64,000 bases of DNA from Grifola frondosa. Its lineage: Eukaryota; Basidiomycota; Agaricomycetes; Polyporales; Grifolaceae. Each line of letters begins with the position of its first letter. Positions within the stretch are counted from its first letter, which is position 1. A program made the position numbers and the translations under genes. Below the pieces are notes generated by a model that was not told the origin of the DNA, did not search any database, and saw only the letters and a program-made list of their open reading frames with translations. This document shows positions 15,884 through 26,181 of the stretch, piece by piece. The stretch spans positions 310,001-374,000 of the forward strand of contig LUGG01000007.1 in the NCBI GenBank assembly GCA_001683735.1, in the 5' to 3' direction.

Positions 15884-17998
15884 TCACGAAGATCCTGTGG
15901 CATTGCAAGCTTGGAATGCGGTCATGATGTCAACAAGTGCTCTCGCTCGTAAACAATGCGACATACCGGGCAGCCCTTGCTCGTTGACAACGTTGATGCA
16001 AACGTAGCTGGGAGCGTCACCAGTCGGCGGGGTAACTTCGACGTTTCGGAACACTATGTTTGGACAGGGGACGGCAGGACTACATTCCAAGTCAACGACT
16101 AGAGACCATCGATGTCATCGAGGGGCGTCAATATTTATAGAGCGCGTATCCCTCATATGATCACTCACTTTCGCTCCCAAGGGAACTACCCGACCAATCA
16201 AAGAATGATAGATTGCTGAACTGTATTTGAGACGGGGTATCTCCTCTAGAAGGGTGTGAGTGAGAGAAACTCGTGAGCGTGCAAGTCTGTTGGCAGCGGA
16301 AGCACTTACGAGTGACCGCCATTTGTCTGATATAGATGAATAGGAACTGTGACTCGGTCCAGCTGCACGTTGCGTGTAACAACGTTTGACACGAAACCTA
16401 CCAATAATGAGACCACACGTACCACACAAAGATAGGTACCTTACCACCGCCGCCACCGCCTCCTGTGGGCGGAGAACCGTTGATAGATCCTGTCCATGTC
16501 TTGAAATATACCTGGAGACGGTATCAGACTAGGAGACGAAAACGGCGACGGAGTTCTGTACCCCAGAAACCATATTTGGTTGAACTTGAGGATCAAGTCG
16601 AATCATCTGAGCATGGACGCGTCAACGACAACGAAATTGGTCAGTATAATTTCTAATATACCTTCAAGTCCTCCATTTCCACATGATCAACTATGTCGTT
16701 CTACGTGATAATATAAGCTTATTCTTGGTGGGCGTGGTGGCTCACTGGCACTCACGAATTGCACATATTGACCTAGAGAACCAAAGGCGATGCCGTTACC
16801 TCCCCTGCAAGTAATGTTGCGAGCAAGTATATTTGTCGAGTTCTGCGAGATACGAAGTTAAATGACATGTCAAATGTTCGCATTGAAGACAAACCCCTTT
16901 TATAGCCAGGCAATCATCACCGGACGTTATCTGTAGAGGTCCGTCAATAAGTTGATATTTGAAAGGAGTCGGCAACGCACATCGAAATTGAGGAGGGAAA
17001 CACGGTCAGAGCGATAGGTATCTATCCCTGTGACATTGCTATAATATTGTAATTCTACGATTGATGGGTACGCATACCGTCTGTATTCGGAACGACGCTA
17101 ATATATCAACATAAACTTAGCGATCGCTTTCGGAAGACTCTGCCATTGAACCTACTTCTGCCCGGCATACAACGGATCCGTATTCGTCGCGTTGCAATAT
17201 ATACCATCGTAGACCACATCTGACGAGTCGGCCACCGCATTGCACCAAAACGGTTGTGCCTCAATTCTGAAATTCGAGATGGTCCCATGCGTGACGTTGG
17301 ACAGAGTCAAGGACACTGGGCGGCCATCGCCGTCTGAACGGCTACTATTGCCGTAGAATGACCACCAAGTCTGTCCATTACCGTTAATGCCGCCCGCGTT
17401 GTGTGCGTCGATTAAAAAGTCGTGTCCGGTGATAACGAACCACGACGCTTGATCCTATGTGCAGGCATAAGAGTGAAGGGACATGTAGATAGGTTTTCGC
17501 GCGACGTACTTGGATAAAAATTACTCTGTAAGTATTGTTCGCATTCAACCAATACTCTACATCCGGCTTGAACTGTTCGGAAATAGATTTTCAGAGAATT
17601 AAGGCTTTATAAAAGAAAGCAAACCGACGTTCAGGTAACCGTGAAGATCAACTTTGGACGATACAAGGTCCCATGTCATTTTCCTGGAGCTCACATGATA
17701 AGCTGGAGAACAGGCGAAGAGCGCGAAGGTCGCACCTAGTAATGTTGTATTGTCCTGGACCAAATACTGTGGTGCCAGAGTGGCCGCATTGCGCGATTGC
17801 AGCTTCAACCTGTGACGTCGGCATTAAGGTGGAAAGGATGAGGTTTGATGCCGCAGACGTAATATTACTCGCCTGATCGGTGTCGTCTCTTCCTGCACCT
17901 AGAGGTCGAAGATTGCACGTTTTCGGGGCCCTTGCGGTCGCCCGTACCTCAATGAGAAAGCAGGAAAAAAAGGTAAACAAAAGACGCGCTGCAAACAT
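15884..17998 (-). CDS. GH28 pectinase (exopolygalacturonase/rhamnogalacturonase-like), secreted
   Basis: Secreted glycoside hydrolase family 28 enzyme acting on pectin backbones outside the cell. The start at 17998 gives a signal peptide (MFAARLLFTFFSCFLIEVRA). The mature part begins CNLRPLGAGRDDTDQ, then VEAAIAQCG. At least ten short exons follow. Active-site motifs are NTDGIDTYRSD (about 17090-17000) and TSGDDCLAIKG (about 16930), carrying the GH28 catalytic aspartates. The usual GHG motif is replaced by GGNGIAFGSLGQY (about 16790), as I recall for some exo-acting fungal members. Later blocks are DPQVQPNMVSGV, YFKTWTGSINGSPP, a poly-Gly run, PIHLYQTNGGHS and CSPAVPCPNIVFRNV. The end ACNATGSS is reached after the last intron, with the stop at 15884. 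One intron (17810-17872) begins with GC rather than GT. Exo versus endo action and exact substrate cannot be settled. Confidence 0.88.
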
Positions 17999-18992
17999 AA
18001 TGTCTGATGGGCGGGAACATGGCAGCACGACAGCACAATCTCAAGCTCTTTTGAAAGGATGGGTACGCGAAGACCAACCGCGAGGTAGACCTGTCATGAG
18101 TTCCTTCACGTGCTGAGCGGGCCGGGCTATTGGTCCTGTGAGTAGTCCGCTGAATGGCACAATATTCAGGCTCAAAATCTGTGCCAGGTCCAGGAGAAGA
18201 TGTGTAAAGAGTGAATGCTCTTGAAGTGCATCGCTCCTGCCAGTGATTAGTCGCGCTTTAGCTTTGGTTCGCTGAGGATGAGAGGGAATTGTTCGGGCCG
18301 CCACTTCAGTCAGAAGAAGCTCCCTTCATATAAAGGAATATTTGGAAGAGAATAACACACACTAAAGCCCATAAATTGACTAGGAGTAGTAGACCATTAA
18401 CGTTGTTAAAGAGTGAGCATCTTGACGTTGCTAGGGGCAAGTAGTCCAGTAGTATTGCCCATGTTTAGATGGACTCAGCGTGCATTCCGAGAATCAAGGT
18501 AAGAGCGTTCCCGTTCAAATTGCGCACACGACAGACGTAGTATCGGTTGATATCAATGAGACAAGAGACTCCGAGAGTTTGAGTGGGCATTGTGAATGAT
18601 CACATGAGTATTCCTGAGCACATATTTTCAAAGTGTAATTTCTCACATCATACCCAGACAACCACAGAATATTGTTTATAAGGCGTAGCAGAAAAATGTC
18701 CAATCCAAACCAACGTGTCGAGGAGGCGCTGATCAAAACGTTTACATAAGCGCCCTTGCACGGGTTTGGATGAGGGGTTTGAAGCGCTCTCCTATCTTCT
18801 TTCTTTACTTCATCCCTCATATTTATTGCACAATCCCGTAGATTCTGTATCGATCTGCTTTAAATAAGGTGTGTATGGGAATGTGTCATAATCTGATCCC
18901 ACTTTACTCATAGCATTTGAATCTTCAGCAGTGCTAGACAAGCACAACCGTCATCACATGAGTTTCGACCCATGCCCTGCGGGAAAAACGAA
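17999..18992. other. divergent promoter region between GH28 and F-box genes
   Basis: About 1 kb between divergently transcribed genes. On the minus strand a TATA-like TTTATATGAAGG lies near 18325-18345, roughly 330 nt from the GH28 ATG, which would imply a long or spliced 5' leader. No gene supported. Confidence 0.4.
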
Positions 18993-20256
18993 ATGGCACA
19001 ATATGGTGCTGTGCTGCGCATACCTCCAGAACTCACCGATAATATCATCGATCTCGTGGCTGAAAGGTGGAATGCGAAAGTAGTCCTTAAAAACTGTTCA
19101 CTTGTCTGTCGCTCATGGCTCCCCGCTCTCGACGACACTTGTTCCAATGTATCACCATCAAGCGATTTTCGATGTTTCAACGTTTCAAGAAGCTCTTGGA
19201 GCACTCTCCCGGGATCTCTGTTTATATCCAAGCGATGGTGCTCCATGACGGCGTCGGTGGCGCTCCCTGTTGGATTACTGACTGTATTTACGCAATTCCG
19301 ACCTCGGTGACTTCTCGTATCCAGTCCCTCTCTTTGGAAGGATTGTACTGGGAAGGTCTATATCCAGAAGCCCACGAATTTTTCGCTACGCAGTTCCCTG
19401 CCGTCGAAAACTTCTCATTGGCGGGCACGGTGGTGTCGATATCCCACTTCAATGGACTGGTCAATTCTTTCCCCCGGTTATCATCTCTTGCTGTGCGCGA
19501 CATTGGCTGGAACTGGGAGGAGTCGGAATTGGAAGACACACAACGACCCCATCATGATGGCCTTCACATTGATTTTCTCCTTCTGCTCGATGATACACTC
19601 TTCTCGTGGATCATTGGGGGGCATCTAGCTCCTGGCGTACGGAGACTGGAAATCAAGCAGAATGATAGACATGATGTTACGGTCATTTGCGGAGTACTTC
19701 AATACATAGGGCCGTCTCTCGAGGAATTACACATTCACTTCGCAGATCCGCTTGACGGTGCGTCACTACACCGTGTCGTTGATCTTACTTGGTTACTGAT
19801 GTTCGTCACTGTGCCACAGAGATCAGTTTCCACAAGTCGATTTACCTGAGGGGCTTCACACTGGCGCAGAACACACATCTTCATTCGCTTCGCTTCTCTC
19901 TTAAGGAAGTAAGAAATAATATGGACCAACCCGACTACTTGTTTTGGGCGAATCGGTTTCTGTTGAAAGTGCGTTCGCAGATCCGCAGCATCCAATTCAC
20001 GATTGCAGGCGTCGACCACCGGCCGAACCGGAGCTACTGGCCCAGCATAAATGCTGCATTGCGGATGGAGGCATTTAAGAGCTTGGAGGAAGTAAGTGTC
20101 GTTACTGATGAATCTTTGGTGAATCCTCAGGAGGCGGAAGAGGCATATACCAGCTATCTCAGTGTTGCGAAAGAGCGCGGCGTGCTCCGCTTTGAACACA
20201 CGAATCGTCTCAAGCTGGTCCAGTCTGGTGTCGCTGTCCCAATTCAATGGCCATAG
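18993..20256 (+). CDS. F-box protein, tandem copy A (apparent frameshift)
   Basis: The F-box lies at the N-terminus: IPPELTDNIIDLVAERWNAK, then CSLVCRSWLP. The start 18993 is chosen because it matches the start of copy B downstream. At 19119-19124 the frame changes: copy B reads WLPRSRHHLF there, while copy A has one C or T fewer (CTCCCCGC against CTCCCTCGC) and continues in the next frame as PRSRRHLFQC. The body then runs FKKLLEHSPGISVYIQ, FFATQFPAVENFSL and VRDIGW to EELHIHFADP. A 47-nt intron at 19773-19819 leads to RGFTLAQNTHLHSLRFSL and the C-terminus at 20256. It is about 420 residues if the frame is restored. Likely an SCF adaptor. The lesion may be an assembly error (see findings). 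Confidence 0.72.
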
Positions 20257-20882
20257 ATACTCTGTAGGAATATTGCGAAGACGACTGACAATCTGACATT
20301 GTGGTTCACGGACGGGTCAGATGTGATGGAGATTTCATGTATTATGCACTCACTCGTGTGCAATGAGATAGAAAAAAGTTGGGAAACATGACGGTCGACA
20401 TGGCGTCTAACGTTTTAGTACTCTAGAAGTACGATCAAAGGCTCACGAATGTCCTCTCTACATATATTCATCGGTAGTCACTGTGAAGCATAGAAAGGGC
20501 TGAAATTGTTTGATACGGCGTGCACAGGCCGTGGCACGCACTTAGACTACAACGAAAGAGGAGACAACACTCCTTAAGAGCTAATGAAACTATGTTATTT
20601 CACGATACCCAGATGATGAGTGCTGAATTTTAGCACATGTGGCATCCAGGAACATTGCCCGGTCAGAAAAGAGCGAGCAAGGGCCACACACGTGGCACGA
20701 GTGGCGCAACTCCTGCTCTCTTTCCTTCATCACAGGTTTCCTTCTTACATAGTCGCATACTGCACAATTCAGTGCGCGCTGTTCCTCTCTGCTTCTGAGG
20801 TCTGTGCTAAGAGGGTATCACTATCTAATCCTTACTCATCCGATGGTGTATTTGTTATATTGAACAGGTCGACGCCCTAATA
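20257..20882. other. spacer between tandem F-box copies
   Basis: About 625 bases. One open frame (20620-20880) has no family features and I regard it as chance. It should contain the promoter of copy B. Confidence 0.4.
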
Positions 20883-22124
20883 ATGTACGAGGACACCGTG
20901 CCGTGTATCCCTCCAGAGCTCACCGACAAGGTCATTGATTTCGTAGCCGAGGAGGAGGATGCAAAATTAGTCCTAAAAAACTGTTCACTTGCCTGTCGCG
21001 CGTGGCTCCCTCGCTCTCGACATCATTTGTTCCGATGTTTCACCGTCAAGGAGAGATGGGGGTTCTCAAAGTTCTTGGACTTCCTCGAGTACTACCCTGA
21101 ACTTTCCGTTAATATTCAAACATTGGAACTCCACGAAGGGGGTTTTGGTTATATGGACAACGACCCATGGATGAACTACGATGTTGCCGCAATTCCGAAC
21201 TCGGTGACTTCTCATATCCGTTCCCTCCATCTCGAGAACATGCATTGGGGACTTTTGTCCTCGGACGCGCGTGAATTTTTCACTACGCAGTTCCCTGCCG
21301 TGGAAAGCTTCTCGATCGCGCGCACAGCGGTGTCGGTATCCCACTTCAATCAGCTCGTTTTCATTCCTTTTCTCAGTTATCATTTCTTACCGTGCGCGAC
21401 ATCGGCTGGGAGGAGTATCCGGATAAGTTCGCATTGGAAAATACACAGCGACATCATGGCCTTCACATCGATTCTCTCCTTTTAGTCGATCACGCACTTT
21501 TCCCGTGGATCCTTGAGGGACATCTAGCTCCTGGCGTGCGGACGTTGGAGATCAGGCAGAATGACATAGGTGATATTGAGGTCATTGGCAGAATACTTCA
21601 ACACATAGGACCGTCACTCGAGGAGCTAAATATCCACTTTCCATTTACACATTTGGGGAGTTCTCTTCATCGTGCGTTACTGCTCTAGTTGCCCATTTTG
21701 TTGCTAATTATCATGTGTCACTCTCCCCGTAGCCACCGTCGTTGACAGCAAATCGGCTAACTTGGAGGTCTTGACCCTGGCGCAGAGCGTACGTCTTCGT
21801 TCGCTCCGGTTTTCTTTTGCCCACGTACAGGATGCGGACACTTTTGATTATTTGTCTTGGATAAATCGATTCCTGTCGAAAGTTCGGTCGCAGATCCGCA
21901 GAGTTCATATCACGATGAAAGGTGTCCCCGCGCGGCCTCCTCTGGGCTACTGGCTCTGCATCAACGCCACACTGGGGACGGAGATGTTCAAGAACTTGGA
22001 AGAAGTTGTCGTTACTATCAATCGGTCCTTGATAGGTCCACAGGAGGCGGCGGAGGTGTATACCCGCTATCTCAGTATTCCAAAACAGCGCGGCCTGCTT
22101 CGTATCGAATACATGTCAACTTGA
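20883..22124 (+). CDS. F-box protein, tandem copy B (apparent frameshift)
   Basis: Close paralogue of the gene at 18993, same orientation. F-box: IPPELTDKVIDFVAEEEDAK, then CSLACRAWLPRSRHHLFRC, in one open frame here. The shared body follows (FFTTQFPAVESFSI, SVSHFNQLV). Around 21355-21385 the frame breaks relative to copy A, by one missing base or two extra, and resumes as VRDIGWEEYPDKFAL. A clean intron at 21672-21732 joins to SANLEVLTLAQSVRLRSLRF, and the gene ends IEYMST at 22124. The two copies are broken at different places, so neither lesion was inherited through the duplication. Likely SCF substrate adaptor; substrate unknown. Confidence 0.72.
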
Positions 22125-22286
22125 TTTAGCGTTGCTTTCACTACTGTATCCAGCCACCGACAATGAGCTTCTACAAGTATAACCAGTGCTGTAATTATAT
22201 GTTCAGCTCGAGAAAATGAACTTGAATTCAGTTTGTCATGGCGCAAAGAATAGTACTCAAGTACAACAAGTCGTATGAGAACTAAT

Positions 22287-25200
22287 CTACAATGTGATCA
22301 CTCTGAAAGGATCTGAACCTCCACCTTCTAGACCGATCAACACTGTCTGTCTAACAGCCCCAAGGTAATGACCCAACTGCCGAGTCTGATCTCCAGGCTG
22401 GCTTGCAAAGTCATTGTACAACTTGTATCGCGAGTCCGCAACAACGTTCACTAGCGCAAAAGAGTGTTTCAGGTTTCTGTAGCGGCCAAGTTGTCAGTAC
22501 CGCGACTAGAAGCGAGCGCGAAATTACTGACTCAGGGATTCTACCCCTGGAGGCAGTTAGCATGACATGTAACCGGATGATCAATTCGGGCACATATATT
22601 TGACGTATCCTGATGAGATCATGACGTCGGCGGTCATCTTTATCTTGGAAAGTCGTTAACGACGTCTAAACCAGCGACGAATAATATGCCATACCTCCAC
22701 GATGCTCCACATCTGATACAAGCCAATCTGTGGTGAGCAATTTGGTCACCTGCTCTCTCGCCTGATCGACAAGGCTCTATTTATCAACGAGAAAGAGAAA
22801 TCAGGCTGGGTTGACACAAAATATATCAATTTTTTGACCTTGTAGTCGCTCAGCCACGCGGCTCGAGTCTCCTTGTTCATCTGTGGCGCTTCCAAGGCCT
22901 CACACTCAACCACTCGCGCAAGTGACTCCCAAACAGCGAAGAACTGGCGGTAATGCATGTACTCCATTGCTTGCTCCTGCGATTCTCTGATAGTGCCCAG
23001 TTCTGGAGGAAGGATATCTAGCAGGCCCTTCGCTACCTGCACTCGCCCGCAACCTGTGAGAGAGAGCACAGAGGCGAAAATACTAATCGTCAATTGACGT
23101 TCACAACAGAGGCGGGTAGAACTAACCAAGTAAATAGCGGATGATGACATTCGCCTGTTCGAGCGCGGTGGCATATGTTACTTCCGAGAACGTCGTCCAC
23201 TCAATTGACCGCACAAGCAGCCACTCTGCATGAGAGGTAGGCTCCTGTAGTTCGATCAATGAAGGCAATGATCCCGTGATAGGTGGTAACATCTGGATTG
23301 TTACGTTCATGCTTAGTTTAATGTGTCTGCGATGATACTTAGGAGTTACACACTTCAAATGCCTTTTCGATTGTTCGTTCTGCCGTAACAGTTGCAACAC
23401 GGTTCACGTCGAGGCCATGCTCCCGCGCTCGGATGAGGGCAAGCCGCCGTTCGTTGATGTCGGCGGAGAGCTCCAACGAGGTGAGGAACATAGCGTAACG
23501 TTCGACTGCGTTGTCGCCAAGTGCTCCCGCATACATGGCAATGAGGTCGCGTTGCCCTGCTGCCTGATCACAGGATGTCAGCGTGACACAACGCTATGTA
23601 ATATAAAACGCATACTTCTAGAACCTGGAGGTATGCCTCCAGGATAATTTGAGTGGCGAGAGGCGACACGGGCATGTCGATCATCCTCAAGAACAGACAC
23701 AGGTGCGCAAAAAACCGTGTCATTGTTGGGTACCTATCATCAATGAGAAGACGAAGTGAGAATCTGTGATGCAGGTAGAGAGAACACTAATTACTCTGCT
23801 GATGTTCTGTCATATGACCCATCTTTTAAGCCATTTGCATAGGCATCCAGCAACTCGTCCGTGCGGTCTAAGATGATGTGCAACTGAGACACATGATAAG
23901 GATTACTAGCGGGAGGGCTGGATCAACTGTGCGTCAGTACAATAAGTTCTCGAGCAGGACACGCCCGCCTTACCCATCGGATACTTGGACGCCGCCGAGC
24001 GCTCCGAGTGCGTTGAGGACCTCTTTTTCCCACTCGTCCTCGTCTCGCTCGGGAACTTGTCCGTGCTCATCTCGCGCTGCAGCTTCCTCCAAAGCACCCA
24101 AGCCTCCCTCCCAAAAGCACTCGTTTTCGAGATTAGAGAGTCCTGCGCTTAACCGTTCCTCGCAGGCTACGCGCACCAGCGCCCACAAATGGTCTGACCA
24201 TGTGTGACACAGTGCTTTCAGTGGTCCGGAGGTTTGTGGGGATGGAGCAAGGGCGGCAAATAAAGCACGTTCGGTAGGAGAGAGCGATTTCTAGAACACC
24301 TGCCCGTTAGCTTTATTATTACATGGGAACATAAGACTCACATTTAGCGCAGCCCGCGTGCACGCTGTCTTCCAGAGCCGTCTGCGGACATTACCACGCC
24401 ATCCTTCATCCTCCACATCCTCGGCATCTGTTGTCTCCTCATCGCGCGCCTCGTTCGCTAACAAAAAAGTATATTGTCTTCAGTACACGTTAAGCTGCGT
24501 AGAAAGTCCTCTTACACATTGCACGCCACTGGAAAAGTAATGCACCACGAATGCTCGCGGCACGCCATGGCTGGTGTGCCTTCCTGCAGAGATCGATAGC
24601 GTCTTCTAGTCGTCCTGAGCGCACATGCGCGTACAGGGCCTGTAGAAGTATTCTGTCATAACTCTGGTTTTGTAATGGATTAGTCCTTGTCGTTGAATTG
24701 AATGTTACAATTTGCTCACCGCGTCGTCGGGCGCCAACCCTTTACCCTCCGAAGTATCCCTGTTAATTGCATCGGGATCCATCTCACTGACGAGCCCGGC
24801 ACCAGGGCGCCCCGTGCGTTTGCCCTGCAAGACTGCATTACGTGTGAATCTCCAGTACCCAGTCGTTGCGCCGAGGGGATATGCGGAAGGTAAGGGCGCA
24901 GAATCGTGCAGCCATTCTTGGACGACAACTAGAGCCGAGAGGAGCGGAGAGGAGTGCATAGTGGATTGAGCGAGAATTGCAGGAGGTGTGTAGGGGTTCG
25001 AGGCGAGGAGGGTGCGTGGATCTGGGTATATAGGAGGGGCGGTCTTACGGAGCCTGAGGGGAGGATGTTAGCCTTCGGCAGGAATAAGCAAGTTCGCTGA
25101 TTACTTCAAAACAAAGACTGAGATTCTATTTGAGTGCTCCTAACCGCAAACCAGTTCTCTTTGAGAAAAGGGCAGCTCTAGCCGCTGTATTAGACGGACA

Positions 25201-25679
25201 TAGTATTAGGCAGCACAGTGCATCAGACAACAGGGTGAATCAGCGAGGACTTCAACCTTGCCACTCTCGACAAGACATGACGCAAACTCCACTCGTCTTA
25301 GGGATAACCCCTAATGCAAGAAAGCACACAACGCAGAGAAAAAGAATAAAGCAGAGTCACGAAATCAGACTCACGACATGAGGGCTTGCAACAATGCCCA
25401 GGTATCGCTCTCCATTTTTAGGGCATCTAGCTCGTTCGCCGTGGTAGCCTTATCCGCATTCACATTAACTTCCAAATCCGTCAAGCTAGAAACGCGTCAT
25501 ACAAGGTCATTGAGGTTGTCCTCAGTCGAATAGTTGGTAGCTACGCACTGGTCGATACAGATCTTGCGAAGACGAGGCGCAAATCCTGTTTCAGGATCAA
25601 GAAGCGTGGACAGATCATCTTTGTGGGATTGGCAGACAGACAGAACCTCTGCACAGGACGTATATATTGCATCAGACAT
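22287..25679 (-). CDS. NUP84: nucleoporin Nup84/Nup107, Y-complex
   Basis: Scaffold nucleoporin of the Y-shaped (Nup84/Nup107) complex of the nuclear pore. Exon 1 is 25679-25549 (MSDAIYTSCAEVLSVCQSHK), exon 2 is 25485-25375 (ELDALKMESDTWALLQALMS), exon 3 is 25053-24720 and exon 4 is 24663-24516; all phases agree. Family blocks are VVVQEWLHDSAP, GYWRFTRNAVLQGKR, LVSEMDPDAINR, LAPDDA, then DAIDLCRKAHQPWRAASI and LFQWRAM. Further exons carry SPTERALFAALAPS, an acidic Glu/Asp segment, a long alpha-helical solenoid and MEYMHYRQFFAVWESL (about 22960). The end is GGGSDPFRVITL, stop at 22287. Total length about 850 residues, usual for fungal Nup84. I found no frame breaks. It is divergent from the phospholipase D gene with about 500 bases between. 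The name is sure at family level. Confidence 0.88.
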
Positions 25680-26181
25680 GTCTGCCAGCCTTAGTCAACC
25701 AGATGTTGGACAACCGAAATAGTTGAGTTTTGAGAAGTTGTGGCACGGTGACACTGAACAGCAACTGCGTAACAAATTGTGCAGGATGTGAGCAGTGGTC
25801 TTGTACAGTAAAACTGCCAAGCGCAAAGATTTCAAAGACAAGACAGTCTGGTGTTAGAATTCAACGCTGGTGGTCGCGAGGAGAGGTGTAAAGGTTTACG
25901 AGAAGCGCCCGTGCGCGGCGCGTCTGTGGCTGTCGGAGTCGAGACAATTATCGTCGACCATGGCAGCGTCGTTGCTCAATGCATCGACCATGCCATTCAA
26001 TCCTGTCAGCTATCGTGCCATAACGATTCATTAATGTTATCGAAAGATCGGTCTCCTCATGCTGCGCGCGGCGCCGTCATTCTCCCTATATCAACGGCGG
26101 TTGCCGACAACACCTCTATCCTAGCCGACTATAAATCTGAGTCCAGTTCCGGGTAGCAACAGCCTCTTGCTTTCAACCACC
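25680..26181. other. divergent promoter region NUP84 / phospholipase D
   Basis: About 500 bases shared by two divergent genes. It contains the TATA box for the phospholipase gene at 26130. No coding signal. Confidence 0.5.
26130..26136 (+). promoter_or_regulatory. TATA box of phospholipase D gene
   Basis: TATAAAT lies 46 bases before the ATG at 26182, at a normal spacing for a short fungal 5' leader. Confidence 0.55.

Noticed and set aside
20620..20880. 86-codon open frame between the F-box copies
   Set aside because: No family features, ends right before the next ATG; likely promoter and leader sequence.
21354..21373. 20-nt GT...AG segment in F-box copy B that would restore the frame if spliced
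   Set aside because: Twenty bases is far below the minimum intron size for fungi, and its removal would delete a stretch that copy A codes for. A sequence error or frameshift is more plausible.
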